The notes under the pieces were generated by a model, which made no database searches, was not told the DNA's origin, and saw nothing but the letters and a program-made list of their open reading frames with translations. Position numbers and translations under genes: made by a program. Source: Psychrobacillus antarcticus (GTDB taxonomy: Bacteria > Bacillota > Bacilli > Bacillales_A > Planococcaceae). Taken from it: a DNA stretch of 34,125 nt. The DNA is taken from the NCBI RefSeq assembly GCF_029533155.1, contig NZ_JAIZDB010000036.1, positions 1 to 34,125 on the forward strand, in the 5' to 3' direction. Below, piece after piece: positions 19,333-27,480 of the stretch. Each line of letters begins with the position of its first letter. Positions within the stretch are counted from its first letter, which is position 1.

Positions 19333-20079
19333 ATGCGAATTTCAACTCCTAAGCCATTCTTCTTTGAAGCTGGAAAACGTGCCGTATTGCTACTTCATGG
19401 TTTTACAGGGAATTCCTCAGATGTTCGTATGCTTGGACGTTTTTTAGAAAAAAATGGGTATACATCATTAGCACCTCATTATAAAGGACATGGCGTGCCA
19501 CCAGAAGAATTACTGAAAACAGGTCCACAGGACTGGTGGAAAGATGTCATGCAAGGATATGACAGTTTAAAATCAGAAGGTTATGAGGAAATTGCAGTTG
19601 CTGGGCTTTCACTTGGAGGAGTATTCTCCCTAAAGTTAGGGTATACAGTACCTGTAAAAGGAATTGTCACGATGTGCTCACCGATGACGATGAGAACAAC
19701 TGATATTATGTTTGAAGGTGTACTAAAATACGCAAAAGAATATAAAAAATATGAAGGAAAATCCGAACAGCAAATAGAAGAAGAAGTAGAGGCTATTCGA
19801 CAAACGCCGATGGAGACATTGGCTGAGCTAAGAGAGTTTGTTTACAATGTCCGTGAGCATGTAGATCATGTGTATGCTCCATTACTAGTAACTCAAGGGA
19901 AAAAAGATAAGGTTATCGATATTACTTCTGCTGATTATATATATGAACAGGCTGAATCCTTTGAGAAGAGCCTAAATTGGTATGAAAATTCAGGACATGT
20001 CATCACACTTGGTACAGAAAAAGAACAATTGCATGAAGATATATTAAACTTTTTAGAGTCGCTTGATTGGAATGTGTAA
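19333..20079 (+). CDS. est: Carboxylesterase (Est/YvaK-type alpha/beta hydrolase)
   Basis: 248 residues. The ATG at 19333 follows GGAGG by eight bases and gives [14 protein letters not shown], matching known YvaK/Est30 starts. The alpha/beta hydrolase triad is visible: Ser93 in GLSLGG, Asp192 in GKKDKVID and His222 in [15 protein letters not shown] (22-27) forms the oxyanion hole. The family hydrolyses short-chain carboxyl esters. It is also related to monoacylglycerol lipases, but the length and context favour Est. It precedes rnr by 42 bases, as in Bacillus. Confidence 0.93.
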   Translation: MRISTPKPFFFEAGKRAVLLLHGFTGNSSDVRMLGRFLEKNGYTSLAPHYKGHGVPPEELLKTGPQDWWKDVMQGYDSLKSEGYEEIAVAGLSLGGVFSLKLGYTVPVKGIVTMCSPMTMRTTDIMFEGVLKYAKEYKKYEGKSEQQIEEEVEAIRQTPMETLAELREFVYNVREHVDHVYAPLLVTQGKKDKVIDITSADYIYEQAESFEKSLNWYENSGHVITLGTEKEQLHEDILNFLESLDWNV

Positions 20080-20121
20080 AACAGTCCAAAACTGCACACG
20101 CTGAAAAAGGAGGGATGTTAG

Positions 20122-22434
20122 ATGGAAAATATGAAAGAACAATTACTCGAATTAATGAACACAGAAGAATATAAACCGTCAACAACGAAAGAGCTTGAAG
20201 AACATTTTAATCTGGTAGACGCAGATGATTTTAAAGAATTAGTAAAAACACTTGTCCAATTGGAGGAACATGGTTTAGTCGTTCGCTCTAGATCGAATAG
20301 ATATGGGATTCCTTCTCGTATGAATCTAATTGCAGGGAAATTCATTGGACATGCTAAAGGATTCGGTTTTGTTACGCCTGAAGAAAGCGGCATGGACGAT
20401 ATTTTTATACCACCCACAGAAGTAAATGGAGCAGTCAACGGAGACAAAGTACTTGTACGAGTTTCCAAAGAAACATCAGGAGACCGTAGAGAAGGCTCGA
20501 TTATTAAAATAACGCAGCGCGGAATATCTCAAGTTGTCGGAACTTTCCAGGACAATAAAGGCTTTGGATTTGTAATTCCTGACGATAAAAAGGTCCCTAT
20601 GGATGTATTTATCGCTAAAGGAGATACACTAGGTGCGATTGAAGGGCATAAGGTAGTCGTAGAGATTACAGAATGGCCAAATGAAAGAAAGTCCGCTACA
20701 GGGATGGTCACACAAATTCTAGGTCATAAAAATGATCCAGGTGTAGATATACTTTCTATTATTTATAAACATGGAATTACGATCGACTTCCCAGAAGAAG
20801 TGATCAACCAAGCAGAGGCTGTTCCAGATCAAATTGATGAGAAGGACTTGGAAAATCGCCGAGATCTTCGAAATGAAGTAATCGTTACAATCGATGGAGC
20901 AGACGCTAAAGACTTAGATGATGCAGTAACCGTAACGAAAAACTCGGATGGTACATATAAACTTGGCGTCCACATCGCTGACGTAAGTCATTATGTAACA
21001 GATGGTTCACCATTAGACCGGGAAGCATATGACCGTGGAACAAGTGTCTATTTAGCAGACCGTGTTATTCCTATGATTCCTCATCGTCTATCAAACGGAA
21101 TCTGTTCGTTAAATCCGAATGTTGATCGTTTGACATTATCTTGTGAGATGATCATCGATGGTTCAGGTATAGTTACCTCTCATGAAATTTTCCAAAGTGT
21201 TATCCGAACTACGGAAAGAATGACGTATTCAGATGTTTACAAAATTATAGAAGAAAAAGATGCAGCATTAATGGAACGCTATAAAGACTTAGTTCCTATG
21301 TTTGAATTAATGGCAGAGCTTGCGGAAGTTCTTCGTACGAAACGTGAAAGACGCGGAGCAATTGACTTCGATTTCCCAGAAGCGAAAATTCTTGTCAATG
21401 AAGATGGCTGGCCAACAGATATTGCGATAAGAGAACGTACTGTTGCAGAGCGCCTGATTGAAGAGTTCATGCTTGCGGCCAACGAAACAGTTGCAGAGCA
21501 TTTTAAATGGATGGATGTACCGTTTATTTACCGTATTCATGAGGATCCAAAGCCTGAAAAACTAGAACGATTCTTTAATTTCTTAACGAATTTTGGAATA
21601 GTGGTTAAAGGAACAGGAAATGAAATTCATCCTAAAGCGTTACAAGAAATTATTGAAAACATTGAAGGAATGCCAGAAGAACCGGTTATTTCTACGATGC
21701 TTTTACGTTCATTACAACAAGCAAAATACTATTCCGAATGTCTAGGACATTTTGGTTTATCAACTGAATTCTATACCCACTTCACTTCACCAATTCGTCG
21801 TTATCCGGATTTAATCGTTCATCGTTTGATACGTACGTACTTGGTAAATGAAGATGTATCACAAGCTACCGTTAATCATTGGGGAGCTATCATGGACGAT
21901 ATTGCAGAGCATACGTCTAAACGTGAACGTCGTGCAGTAGATGCAGAGCGTGATACGGATGCACTTAAAAAAGCTCAATTTATGGCTGACAAGATTGGCG
22001 AAGAATTTGAAGGTATTGTTAGTTCTGTAACAAACTTTGGTCTGTTTATCGAGCTACCTAATACAATTGAAGGCCTGGTACATGTTACGAATATGACGGA
22101 TGATTATTATCGTTTTGACGATCGTCAATTGGCGATGATTGGAGAGCGTGGTGGCAAGCAGTTCCGCATTGGTGATGAGGTGACGGTTCGAGTATCTGCC
22201 GTTAAACCAGAAGAAGCTTCGATTGACTTTGAAATTGTAGGGATGAAAAAAGCATTCCAACGTACAAGAAGAGAAGCACCAAAAGTAATACATGCCTCTA
22301 AAAGAGCAAGTAGTGGGTCCAGCAGTCGAGAAAAATCTCAACCGGGACCAGCTAAAGGACCAAAACAGAAACAGAAATTTTACGAGTCTGTTGCGAAAAA
22401 TTCACAACGTCGTAAACGTCCAAAGAAAAAATAA
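20122..22434 (+). CDS. rnr: Ribonuclease R (RNB-family 3'-5' exoribonuclease)
   Basis: 770 residues, AAGGAGGGATG before the ATG. Domain order is the usual one: an N-terminal winged helix (about 1-70), two cold-shock OB folds ([20 protein letters not shown], then [14 protein letters not shown]), and the RNB catalytic domain. The metal-binding Asp cluster is in [15 protein letters not shown] (about 255-270), and HIADVSHYV follows. An S1 domain (about 625-710, [19 protein letters not shown]) and a Lys/Arg-rich tail ending RRKRPKKK complete it. It degrades structured RNA and works with tmRNA-SmpB in removing defective messages; smpB and ssrA follow directly. Confidence 0.97.
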   Translation: MENMKEQLLELMNTEEYKPSTTKELEEHFNLVDADDFKELVKTLVQLEEHGLVVRSRSNRYGIPSRMNLIAGKFIGHAKGFGFVTPEESGMDDIFIPPTEVNGAVNGDKVLVRVSKETSGDRREGSIIKITQRGISQVVGTFQDNKGFGFVIPDDKKVPMDVFIAKGDTLGAIEGHKVVVEITEWPNERKSATGMVTQILGHKNDPGVDILSIIYKHGITIDFPEEVINQAEAVPDQIDEKDLENRRDLRNEVIVTIDGADAKDLDDAVTVTKNSDGTYKLGVHIADVSHYVTDGSPLDREAYDRGTSVYLADRVIPMIPHRLSNGICSLNPNVDRLTLSCEMIIDGSGIVTSHEIFQSVIRTTERMTYSDVYKIIEEKDAALMERYKDLVPMFELMAELAEVLRTKRERRGAIDFDFPEAKILVNEDGWPTDIAIRERTVAERLIEEFMLAANETVAEHFKWMDVPFIYRIHEDPKPEKLERFFNFLTNFGIVVKGTGNEIHPKALQEIIENIEGMPEEPVISTMLLRSLQQAKYYSECLGHFGLSTEFYTHFTSPIRRYPDLIVHRLIRTYLVNEDVSQATVNHWGAIMDDIAEHTSKRERRAVDAERDTDALKKAQFMADKIGEEFEGIVSSVTNFGLFIELPNTIEGLVHVTNMTDDYYRFDDRQLAMIGERGGKQFRIGDEVTVRVSAVKPEEASIDFEIVGMKKAFQRTRREAPKVIHASKRASSGSSSREKSQPGPAKGPKQKQKFYESVAKNSQRRKRPKKK

Positions 22435-22465
22435 GAGAGCGATCACTAAGTCGCTCTCTCTAAGT
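22432..22465 (+). terminator. Terminator-like hairpin between rnr and smpB
   Basis: AGAGAGCGA and TCGCTCTCT pair around TCACTAAG. The T tract after it is weak, so partial readthrough into smpB is likely. Confidence 0.65.
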
Positions 22466-22490
22466 TTTTGAGTTTTGAGGGGTGAATGAA

Positions 22491-22958
22491 ATGGCTAAAA
22501 AGAATGAAGATAGAATTCTTGCACAGAACAAAAAAGCAAATCATGATTATTATATTGAAGAAACGATTGAAGCTGGAATTGTATTGCAAGGAACAGAGAT
22601 CAAATCTATTCGTAATGCAAAAGTACAGCTGAAAGACTCTTTTGTACGTATTCGTAATAATGAAGCGTGGATTTCAAATATGCATATCAGTCCATATGAA
22701 CAAGGAAACCGTTTTAACCATGATCCTTTGCGTGCGAGAAAGCTATTGTTACACAAAAAACAAATTAGTGAATTAATCGGAGATACAAAACGAGATGGCT
22801 ATTCTATCGTTCCTTTAAAGATGTATATGAAAAATGGCTTCGCTAAAGTATTAATAGGCATCGGAAAAGGGAAAAAAGATTACGATAAACGAGATGTATT
22901 GAAGAAGAAAGAAGCAAAACGCGATATGGATAGAGCATTTAAAGAGAGCAATAGGTAA
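22491..22958 (+). CDS. smpB: SsrA-binding protein SmpB
   Basis: 155 residues. GAGGGGTG lies eight bases before the ATG at 22491; the GTG at 22482 is part of that site. It binds the tRNA-like part of tmRNA and carries it into stalled ribosomes. [40 protein letters not shown] and [20 protein letters not shown] form the OB-fold. The Lys-rich C-terminal tail ([20 protein letters not shown]) enters the mRNA channel. Its RNA partner ssrA starts 95 bases downstream. Confidence 0.97.
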   Translation: MAKKNEDRILAQNKKANHDYYIEETIEAGIVLQGTEIKSIRNAKVQLKDSFVRIRNNEAWISNMHISPYEQGNRFNHDPLRARKLLLHKKQISELIGDTKRDGYSIVPLKMYMKNGFAKVLIGIGKGKKDYDKRDVLKKKEAKRDMDRAFKESNR

Positions 22959-22989
22959 GAGGATAACCATAACTGGTAGAATGTCTCTC

Positions 22990-23018
22990 TTGAATTTTGA
23001 CTAATTTTGATGTATAGT
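22990..23018 (+). promoter_or_regulatory. Probable ssrA promoter
   Basis: TTGAAT, a 17-base spacer and TATAGT lie 35 bases before the mature tmRNA 5' end, leaving a short leader for RNase P to remove. Confidence 0.55.
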
Positions 23019-23053
23019 AAGGAATGTAACAAAGCTTACATTATTCCATAAAC

Positions 23054-23404
23054 GGGGACGTTATGGATTCGACAGGGATAGTCTGAGCTTGAGTTGCGCG
23101 TCGGAGGCTCGGCTCCGTAAAAACGGAACTTATAACAACAGGCAAAACAAACAACAACTTAGCATTCGCAGCGTAAGCTCGGATCTGCTTTATCTACCCA
23201 TCGCCCATGTGGCTAGGTAAAGCTCAACTTTAGTGGGATACGGTAGCCAGTGCAACTTGAGCTGTCTGCAAGAGATTTCCAAGTTAGCGTACACAACGCC
23301 CGCTTGTCGGCATAGTGCTACGCGAAACCTAAATAGGCAAGATACACGCGTAGAAGCTTAAGTGTTAGAGTTTCTGGACGCGGGTTCAAATCCCGCCGTC
23401 TCCA
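23054..23404 (+). ncRNA. ssrA: Transfer-messenger RNA (tmRNA, 10Sa RNA)
   Basis: The 5' end GGGGACGTTATGGATTCGAC and 3' end GCGGGTTCAAATCCCGC-CGTCTCC-A form the alanyl-tRNA-like domain; GGGGACG pairs with CGTCTCC with one G-T wobble. The tag reading frame at 23141-23176 encodes GKTNNNLAFAA then TAA, giving the degradation tag A-GKTNNNLAFAA. Pseudoknot-rich sequence follows. The genome continues TATTTT after the discriminator A, so the CCA end is not encoded and must be added. It rescues stalled ribosomes together with SmpB. Confidence 0.96.
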
Positions 23405-23441
23405 TATTTTTTCAGTCGTTGAAACACACGGTTGTGTGACT

Positions 23442-23490
23442 TTAAGTATATTTTTGCCGTTAAGGCAAGGATATACTTAATTTTATTTTA
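23442..23490 (+). terminator. Nested hairpin terminator downstream of ssrA
   Basis: TTAAGTATAT and ATATACTTAA form the outer stem and TTGCC / GGCAA the inner one, followed by a T-rich run. The first terminator after tmRNA. Confidence 0.7.
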
Positions 23491-23556
23491 GGAGAAAATA
23501 TACTTAATAATAGGTTCTAATTAAAAGAAAAAGGCATTATGTATTCTTACTTTGGT

Positions 23557-23599
23557 ATAAAACGCTTAGAGGATTATCTTCTAAGCGTTTTAGTTTTTT
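23557..23599 (+). terminator. Second hairpin terminator downstream of ssrA
   Basis: AAAACGCTTAGA and TCTAAGCGTTTT pair around GGATTATC and are followed by AGTTTTTT. Confidence 0.75.
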
Positions 23600-23610
23600 G
23601 ATACCCGGGG

Positions 23611-23721
23611 ATGGTAGAGTTTCTTAAACGAGCTGCGGATACTATTCCTAAAATGTATATCAATATGAATATTAAATTTAAAATATCAGAACATAAGCAT
23701 TTATGTGAAGTGAAAGCTTAA
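23611..23721 (+). CDS. Possible 36-residue small protein or gene remnant
   Basis: An ATG frame reading MVEFLKRAADTIPKMYINMN and then a basic tail ending HLCEVKA. CGGGG just before it is only a weak ribosome site. I do not recognise it. It lies downstream of ssrA, a common insertion target, so a remnant of a lost element is possible. Apart from terminators this is all I can see between tmRNA and the isochorismatase gene. Confidence 0.2.
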   Translation: MVEFLKRAADTIPKMYINMNIKFKISEHKHLCEVKA

Positions 23722-23814
23722 TCAATTTGCCACCACAATCATTATCGTATTACGTGAAAAGAATTTTGAGACCATTATTTTCAGATTACAAAGTTAAATG
23801 AGAAAAAGCAGACA

Positions 23815-23860
23815 ATTAAAAAAGGGAGATTGTTTTTAAACAATCTCCCTTTTTTAATTG
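23815..23860. terminator. Strong bidirectional terminator
   Basis: AAAAAAGGGAGATTGTTT and AAACAATCTCCCTTTTTT form a long symmetrical stem with A and T tracts on both sides, ending 26 bases before the isochorismatase stop on the minus strand. Confidence 0.9.
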
Positions 23861-23885
23861 AATTATATGTCTCTTGAAGCCTGTG

Positions 23886-24437
23886 TTAGTTTTGTTGGAG
23901 GAAATCGTCGGTCGAAATTACTTTGGCATACATACCGTTAAGTGCACTGACAAATGCATAATGAGCCTGTTCAGCTGGAACGACTTTATCTTGATACGAT
24001 AAGTCTTGTGTCGCACATGCATCTTCAATAAGTGTAGTTTCATAGCCAAGATCCACTGCAGCTCTGACTGTAGCATCAATACACATATGTGTCATCATAC
24101 CTACAACTACTACCTTAGTTACGCCATTTTCTCTTAATTTGCTTTCTAATTCTGTCTTTAAAAAGCTGTTAGGGAAATGTTTGATGATAATGCTTTCAGT
24201 TTCTAATGGTTGAACAGATTCATGTATTTCAGCCCCCACTGTATCCGGCAGGAAGAATCCTAAGGCTGGATCACCTGCGATATGTTGAACATGGAAAATG
24301 TTATCTTTGTTATTCTGTCTAAACGATTCAAGTACTTTCGCAGCATTAGCAGCTGCTTTTTCAGGGTTGCTTAATTCCATATTTCCATTTGGGAAATAGT
24401 CATTTTGAATATCTACAATAATTAGAGCTGTGCTCAT
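23886..24437 (-). CDS. Isochorismatase-family cysteine hydrolase
   Basis: 183 residues. GAGGTGGAG precedes the ATG at 24437; the upstream in-frame ATG is rejected because it overlaps that site. The catalytic triad of the family is present: Asp9 in IVDIQNDYF, Lys86 in IIKHFPNSF and Cys119 in MMTHMCIDAT. The missing DxHxxxxxH metal motif distinguishes it from true nicotinamidase, so the amide substrate is unknown. It is divergent from an Lrp-type regulator. A decayed second copy of its 3' part lies at 26766-26865, next to a decayed sirtuin gene, showing that this stretch has been duplicated. Confidence 0.88.
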   Translation of the reverse strand: MSTALIIVDIQNDYFPNGNMELSNPEKAAANAAKVLESFRQNNKDNIFHVQHIAGDPALGFFLPDTVGAEIHESVQPLETESIIIKHFPNSFLKTELESKLRENGVTKVVVVGMMTHMCIDATVRAAVDLGYETTLIEDACATQDLSYQDKVVPAEQAHYAFVSALNGMYAKVISTDDFLQQN

Positions 24438-24558
24438 TATTCTCCACCTCATTTAAAGTATTTTGTTACACTATAATCATAGATCGTATATTGATTTTTA
24501 TCGATAGGTTGACGAAACACTTTTATCTCAAAAAATTTCATGGTGAAAGGAATTTAGT

Positions 24559-24999
24559 ATGGAACTTGATAATATTGATTTTCAGATTCTTCGGGTATTA
24601 TCCGAAAACTCACGTATTCAATGGAAAGACCTAGGCGAACAAATTCATATGACGGGACAAGCAGTAGGGAATCGTATAAAAAAACTGGAGGAAAGTGGTG
24701 TCATTAAAGCTTACTCTCTAATAGTTGATGAAATGAAATTAGGGCTTACTTACACAGCGTTTATCATTATTTACATGAAAACAGCAGACCATGATTCCTT
24801 TATACGATTAATGAATGTTCGGAAGGAGGTATTGGAAGTGCACCGCGTATCGGGAGAAGGCTGTTACCATCTAAAAGTAATAGTTAACTCCCAAGAACAA
24901 TTGAATCTTTTTCTAAATAAAATTCTCGATCATGGGAACTATACTTTGTATCTATCCATACAAGAGATTAAATTACGTAATTCGTTGACTGCAACGTGA
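24559..24999 (+). CDS. Lrp/AsnC-family transcriptional regulator
   Basis: 146 residues, GAAAGGAATTTAGT before the ATG. An N-terminal winged helix-turn-helix (about 4-55: LDNIDFQILRVLSENSRIQW, KDLGEQIHMTGQAVGNRIKK) precedes a RAM ligand-binding domain (about 65-140, VHRVSGEGCYHLKVIV). It is divergent from the isochorismatase gene, across 121 bases that should hold both promoters, so control of that gene is likely. A terminator follows, so it is not part of the downstream sirtuin transcript. Confidence 0.92.
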   Translation: MELDNIDFQILRVLSENSRIQWKDLGEQIHMTGQAVGNRIKKLEESGVIKAYSLIVDEMKLGLTYTAFIIIYMKTADHDSFIRLMNVRKEVLEVHRVSGEGCYHLKVIVNSQEQLNLFLNKILDHGNYTLYLSIQEIKLRNSLTAT

Positions 25000-25065
25000 T
25001 AATAAACGTTTACTTTTCTAGGTAAATGGTTTTTAAATTACCGGTGGACTGATTATATGGTAATG

Positions 25066-25107
25066 AAAAAGGCAACTTTCGGTTAGAAACTGAAAGCTGC
25101 CTTTTTT
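25066..25107 (+). terminator. Rho-independent terminator after the Lrp-type gene
   Basis: AAAAAGGCA and CTTTC pair with GAAAG and TGCCTTTTTT around a short loop. Confidence 0.85.
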
Positions 25108-25207
25108 GTATTTCTTCTATAAACGATTATTTTTCTGTTCATTTTCTATGCTATGCATCTTTGATAATAGAAAGTGTGTAGCCTACTCTTACACTTTCCC
25201 ATATGAT

Positions 25208-25261
25208 AGTATGTGTATAAAAAGTGCATACTTGTTTATGTGAATATATCAACTATATAAT
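25208..25261 (+). promoter_or_regulatory. Operator-promoter unit 1 (upstream of first sirtuin gene)
   Basis: AGTATG-N13-CATACT (25208-25232) is an inverted repeat whose right half runs into the -35 TTGTTT (25232-25237). An 18-base spacer and TATAAT (25256-25261) follow. The same operator, spacing and spacer sequence recur at 27427 and 28071. It lies in the 396-base gap between the Lrp-type and sirtuin genes, which otherwise holds only a leader hairpin at 25309. Confidence 0.8.
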
Positions 25262-25308
25262 AGATTTAGATTCAAGTAAAGCATGGTTCCAACTTACAAA
25301 ATGGATAG

Positions 25309-25343
25309 ACCCCTCGATTTTACTCCTTGTATCTGGGAGGGGT
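25309..25343 (+). other. Hairpin in the sirtuin 1 leader
   Basis: ACCCCTC and GAGGGGT pair around a 21-base loop, between the promoter and the ribosome site of the first sirtuin gene. No T tract follows. Confidence 0.4.
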
Positions 25344-25395
25344 TAACTGGTAATTGAATACTTTTTAGACATATTGATAGGAGGAAATAAAGAGG

Positions 25396-26274
25396 ATGTT
25401 TGATCAACTATATCAAGACCATATAGAAACATTACTACAGAAAATCGAAGAGGCTGATGCAATTGTGGTTGGTGGTGCTGCTGGAATGTCTGCCGCTGCC
25501 GGGTACAACTGGTATAAGACTGACGAAGCCTTTCTGAGGCACTTTGGAAAATTTGCAGAAAAGTATAATATCGAGAGTATTTTTTATGGATTCTACTACA
25601 ACTTTTCAACGAGAGAAGAACGCTGGGCTTATATTGCTAGTTTAATCAAGTTTGTAAATGATTCCAAAGCCGGCCATACTTATCTTGATTTACTTCAGCT
25701 AATACAAGAAAAAGATTATTTTATTGTTACTACAAATCAAGATACACAATTTTCCAAGGCTTTCTCTGATAAGAAAGTTTCTACGTTTCAAGGAGATTGG
25801 CGCTATTTTCAATGTAGCGGTCCTTGTCATGATCAGGTTTATGATAATAAAGATCAAATTGAGAAAATGTACGCAAACATAGAGGGAACTAGAATTCCTA
25901 CGGATTTGATACCGAAATGTCCAAAATGTGGGCAGGACATGGAGCCATGGGTTCGATCACGTGTGTTCCTGGAAGGAAGCTTTTTCAGAAGCGAAATAAC
26001 TAAATACCAAACATATATCATGAAAAACAAATATAAAAAGATCCTATTTCTAGAATTAGGCGTAGGAACGATGACACCAATGTTTATTAAAGAACCATTT
26101 TGGGAGATGACCTATAGTTTGCCGAATGCATACTACATTAGCATTAATCCTGAAGATGCGATGGTCCCTAGAGAGATAGAGGAAAAAGGGCTTGCCATTA
26201 GTGAAGGCATTGCCCGCGTATTTCAGGATGCTCTCAAAGAAAAGTCGAAAATAGGTCGATTAAAGGTGCTATAA
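25396..26274 (+). CDS. SirTM-like (class M type) sirtuin, putative protein ADP-ribosyltransferase, copy 1
   Basis: 292 residues, AGGAGG 11 bases before the ATG. A stand-alone NAD-dependent sirtuin domain. VVGGAAGMSAAAGYNWY (24-40) is the NAD-binding GAGxS-type motif, VTTNQDTQF (111-119) holds the conserved Asn114, and FQGDWRYFQC places Gln132 where ordinary sirtuins have the catalytic His. The structural zinc site is Cys140, Cys144, Cys175 and Cys178. The C-terminal LFLELGVGTMTPMFIKEPF is close to known SirTM sequences. Gln for His and these motifs are typical of SirTMs, which ADP-ribosylate lipoylated GcvH-L rather than deacetylate. No GcvH-L, LplA2 or macrodomain gene is in this window. It is transcribed alone from operator unit 1. 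Confidence 0.87.
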   Translation: MFDQLYQDHIETLLQKIEEADAIVVGGAAGMSAAAGYNWYKTDEAFLRHFGKFAEKYNIESIFYGFYYNFSTREERWAYIASLIKFVNDSKAGHTYLDLLQLIQEKDYFIVTTNQDTQFSKAFSDKKVSTFQGDWRYFQCSGPCHDQVYDNKDQIEKMYANIEGTRIPTDLIPKCPKCGQDMEPWVRSRVFLEGSFFRSEITKYQTYIMKNKYKKILFLELGVGTMTPMFIKEPFWEMTYSLPNAYYISINPEDAMVPREIEEKGLAISEGIARVFQDALKEKSKIGRLKVL

Positions 26275-26324
26275 AAGTAAATCTTTTCAATTTTGAATAA
26301 CAATCGTAAAATAGGCAAATTAAA

Positions 26325-26437
26325 TATGTTATCTCAACAATATTAAAATATTATAGAAATAAATACTGCAAAAAATAGAAGAAGCTGAAGCGTTTGTAGT
26401 TGGCGGAGTTACCGGCATGTCTGCAGCTTCTTGTTAA
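26325..26437 (+). pseudogene. 5' remnant of a fourth sirtuin gene
   Basis: It starts MLSQQY then an in-frame TAA, matching MLSPQYQ of the copy at 28173. After a frame change LQKIEEAEAFVVGGVTGMSAAS (from 26366, in two parts) aligns with both intact copies before ending at TAA. Everything beyond the NAD-binding motif is gone. The short stretch before it (ATCGTAAAATAGGCAAATTA) resembles the end of the intact gene 50 bases upstream, suggesting a tandem duplication that then decayed. Confidence 0.82.
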
Positions 26438-26564
26438 CAAATTCTGTTCCACGATTCTGTATGAAACATTTGAACGTCGTTCAAGTTACATTTAAAGCTC
26501 GATAAAACTTTATAAACTAGCTCTGCACTCTTATTTGCACAGAACAACGGAGGAAATATAACCC

Positions 26565-26666
26565 ATGGATGTCGTACCGAAAAAATGTGTAGGTAGGGTA
26601 AACCAGGAAGCTAAAGTTTTTCTTCTGATTAAAATGGCAACTTACAGGAATGGAATTCACCAATAG
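26565..26666 (+). CDS. Possible 33-residue small protein
   Basis: GGAGGAAATATAACCC precedes an ATG frame reading MDVVPKKCVGRVNQEAKVF and ending YRNGIHQ, and a terminator starts 17 bases after its stop. The ribosome site and terminator are good, but the peptide matches nothing I know and it lies among pseudogene fragments, so a gene remnant is equally possible. Confidence 0.25.
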   Translation: MDVVPKKCVGRVNQEAKVFLLIKMATYRNGIHQ

Positions 26667-26682
26667 ACAGTGGAAATAATCC

Positions 26683-26738
26683 AAAAAAATGGTTCCGATC
26701 ATCAAATACCGATGATGATTGGAACCATTTTTTCTTTT
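26683..26738 (+). terminator. Strong rho-independent terminator
   Basis: AAAAAAATGGTTCC with ATCATC pairs with GATGAT and GGAACCATTTTTT, followed by more Ts. It should end transcription from sirtuin 1 and its decayed neighbour. Confidence 0.88.
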
Positions 26739-26765
26739 TGGCTAGTTATGTTCCAGTAAATCCTA

Positions 26766-26865
26766 GGTCGAATCTACATCGCATTACATACTTTTAAATA
26801 CGCTGACAAATGCATAATGGATTTGTTCCTCTGGAACGACCTTATCTTGGTAAGATAAATCCTAA
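26766..26865 (-). pseudogene. 3' remnant of a second isochorismatase-family hydrolase
   Basis: Read on the minus strand, DLSYQDKVVPEEQIHYAFVS then VFKSM and a stop aligns with DLSYQDKVVPAEQAHYAFVS in the intact gene at 23886. The matching DNA continues past the stop, with similarity to that gene's last codons. The 5' two thirds are lost. Confidence 0.82.
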
Positions 26866-27069
26866 ACTCACGGACTTTGGATGACTTACAACTTTGAAAT
26901 TTTCCCCGCTAGACTCCGGACGACAACCGCCAAAATGTCACTAAATTGCTTCGGAAGTCGGTCTTTATAAAAAATCCGCTAAAGAAACTGATTCAAATTT
27001 ATAAATAACACGAAGCATATGATTCTTCCGGATCAAGTCAACCACGCAATATGTTTAATTTCCTCTCTT

Positions 27070-27405
27070 TTATTTTTCTTTATACTGCTCTCCCCATTGG
27101 CACATTTCTTGGATTATAGGCCAAATACTTTTCCCTTTTTCAGTAAGGCTATATTCAACCTTTGGAGGGATTTGAGGATACTCCTCACGATGAACTAATC
27201 CATCACTCTCCATTTCCTTTAAGGTGGAACTGAGTGTTCTATAGGTTATTTTACCGATCATGCGCTGAAGTTCATTGTAACGTACTGCACCATTTTTTGA
27301 TAAATAGTAAATAACGAGCAGTTTCCATTTACCGCTGATGATGGAGAGAGTGTAGCCAAAAAATGGCTCTTGGTTATCAGCGACATTATCTTTGGATGTT
27401 TTCAT
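27070..27405 (-). CDS. HxlR-family (winged helix) transcriptional regulator
   Basis: 111 residues, AGGAGGATAGTGTCATT before the ATG at 27405. The HxlR domain is complete: YTLSIISGKWKLLVIYYLSK (18-37), YNELQRMIGKITYRTLSSTL, the recognition helix, and the wing HREEYPQIPPKVEYSLTEKG. Most HxlR proteins have a Cys just before YTLxxIxGKW; here that position is occupied by Phe (EPFFGYTL), and the only Cys is Cys102 near the C-terminus. Its own upstream region carries operator unit 2, identical in layout to those before the sirtuin genes. Autoregulated repression of the sirtuin locus is therefore the simplest reading. Confidence 0.9.
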   Translation of the reverse strand: MKTSKDNVADNQEPFFGYTLSIISGKWKLLVIYYLSKNGAVRYNELQRMIGKITYRTLSSTLKEMESDGLVHREEYPQIPPKVEYSLTEKGKSIWPIIQEMCQWGEQYKEK

Positions 27406-27426
27406 AATGACACTATCCTCCTAGAT

Positions 27427-27480
27427 AGTATGCGTCAAAAAAGTGCATACTTGTTTGTGAATCTATATCAACTATATAAT
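27427..27480 (+). promoter_or_regulatory. Operator-promoter unit 2 (beside the HxlR gene)
   Basis: AGTATG-N13-CATACT at 27427-27451, TTGTTT at 27451-27456, 18-base spacer and TATAAT at 27475-27480. The operator starts 22 bases upstream of the HxlR start, so it can block that divergent gene. The promoter itself points right, into a stretch with no intact gene. Confidence 0.78.

Larger units (their letters stand above)
26438..27069. other. Decayed stretch between sirtuin 1 and the HxlR gene
   Basis: About 630 bases without an intact gene of recognisable family. It holds a 33-residue reading frame, a strong terminator and an isochorismatase remnant, listed separately. Between 26870 and 27060 I see nothing coherent. 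Confidence 0.6.

Noticed and set aside
23405-23885. Prophage or integrative element attached at ssrA
   Set aside because: tmRNA genes are common integration sites, but there is no integrase gene and no repeated 3' end of ssrA downstream in the window.
23886-24437. A second nicotinamidase (pncA)
   Set aside because: It has the Asp-Lys-Cys triad but lacks the DxHxxxxxH metal-binding motif present in the gene at 32172, so only isochorismatase-family hydrolase is justified.
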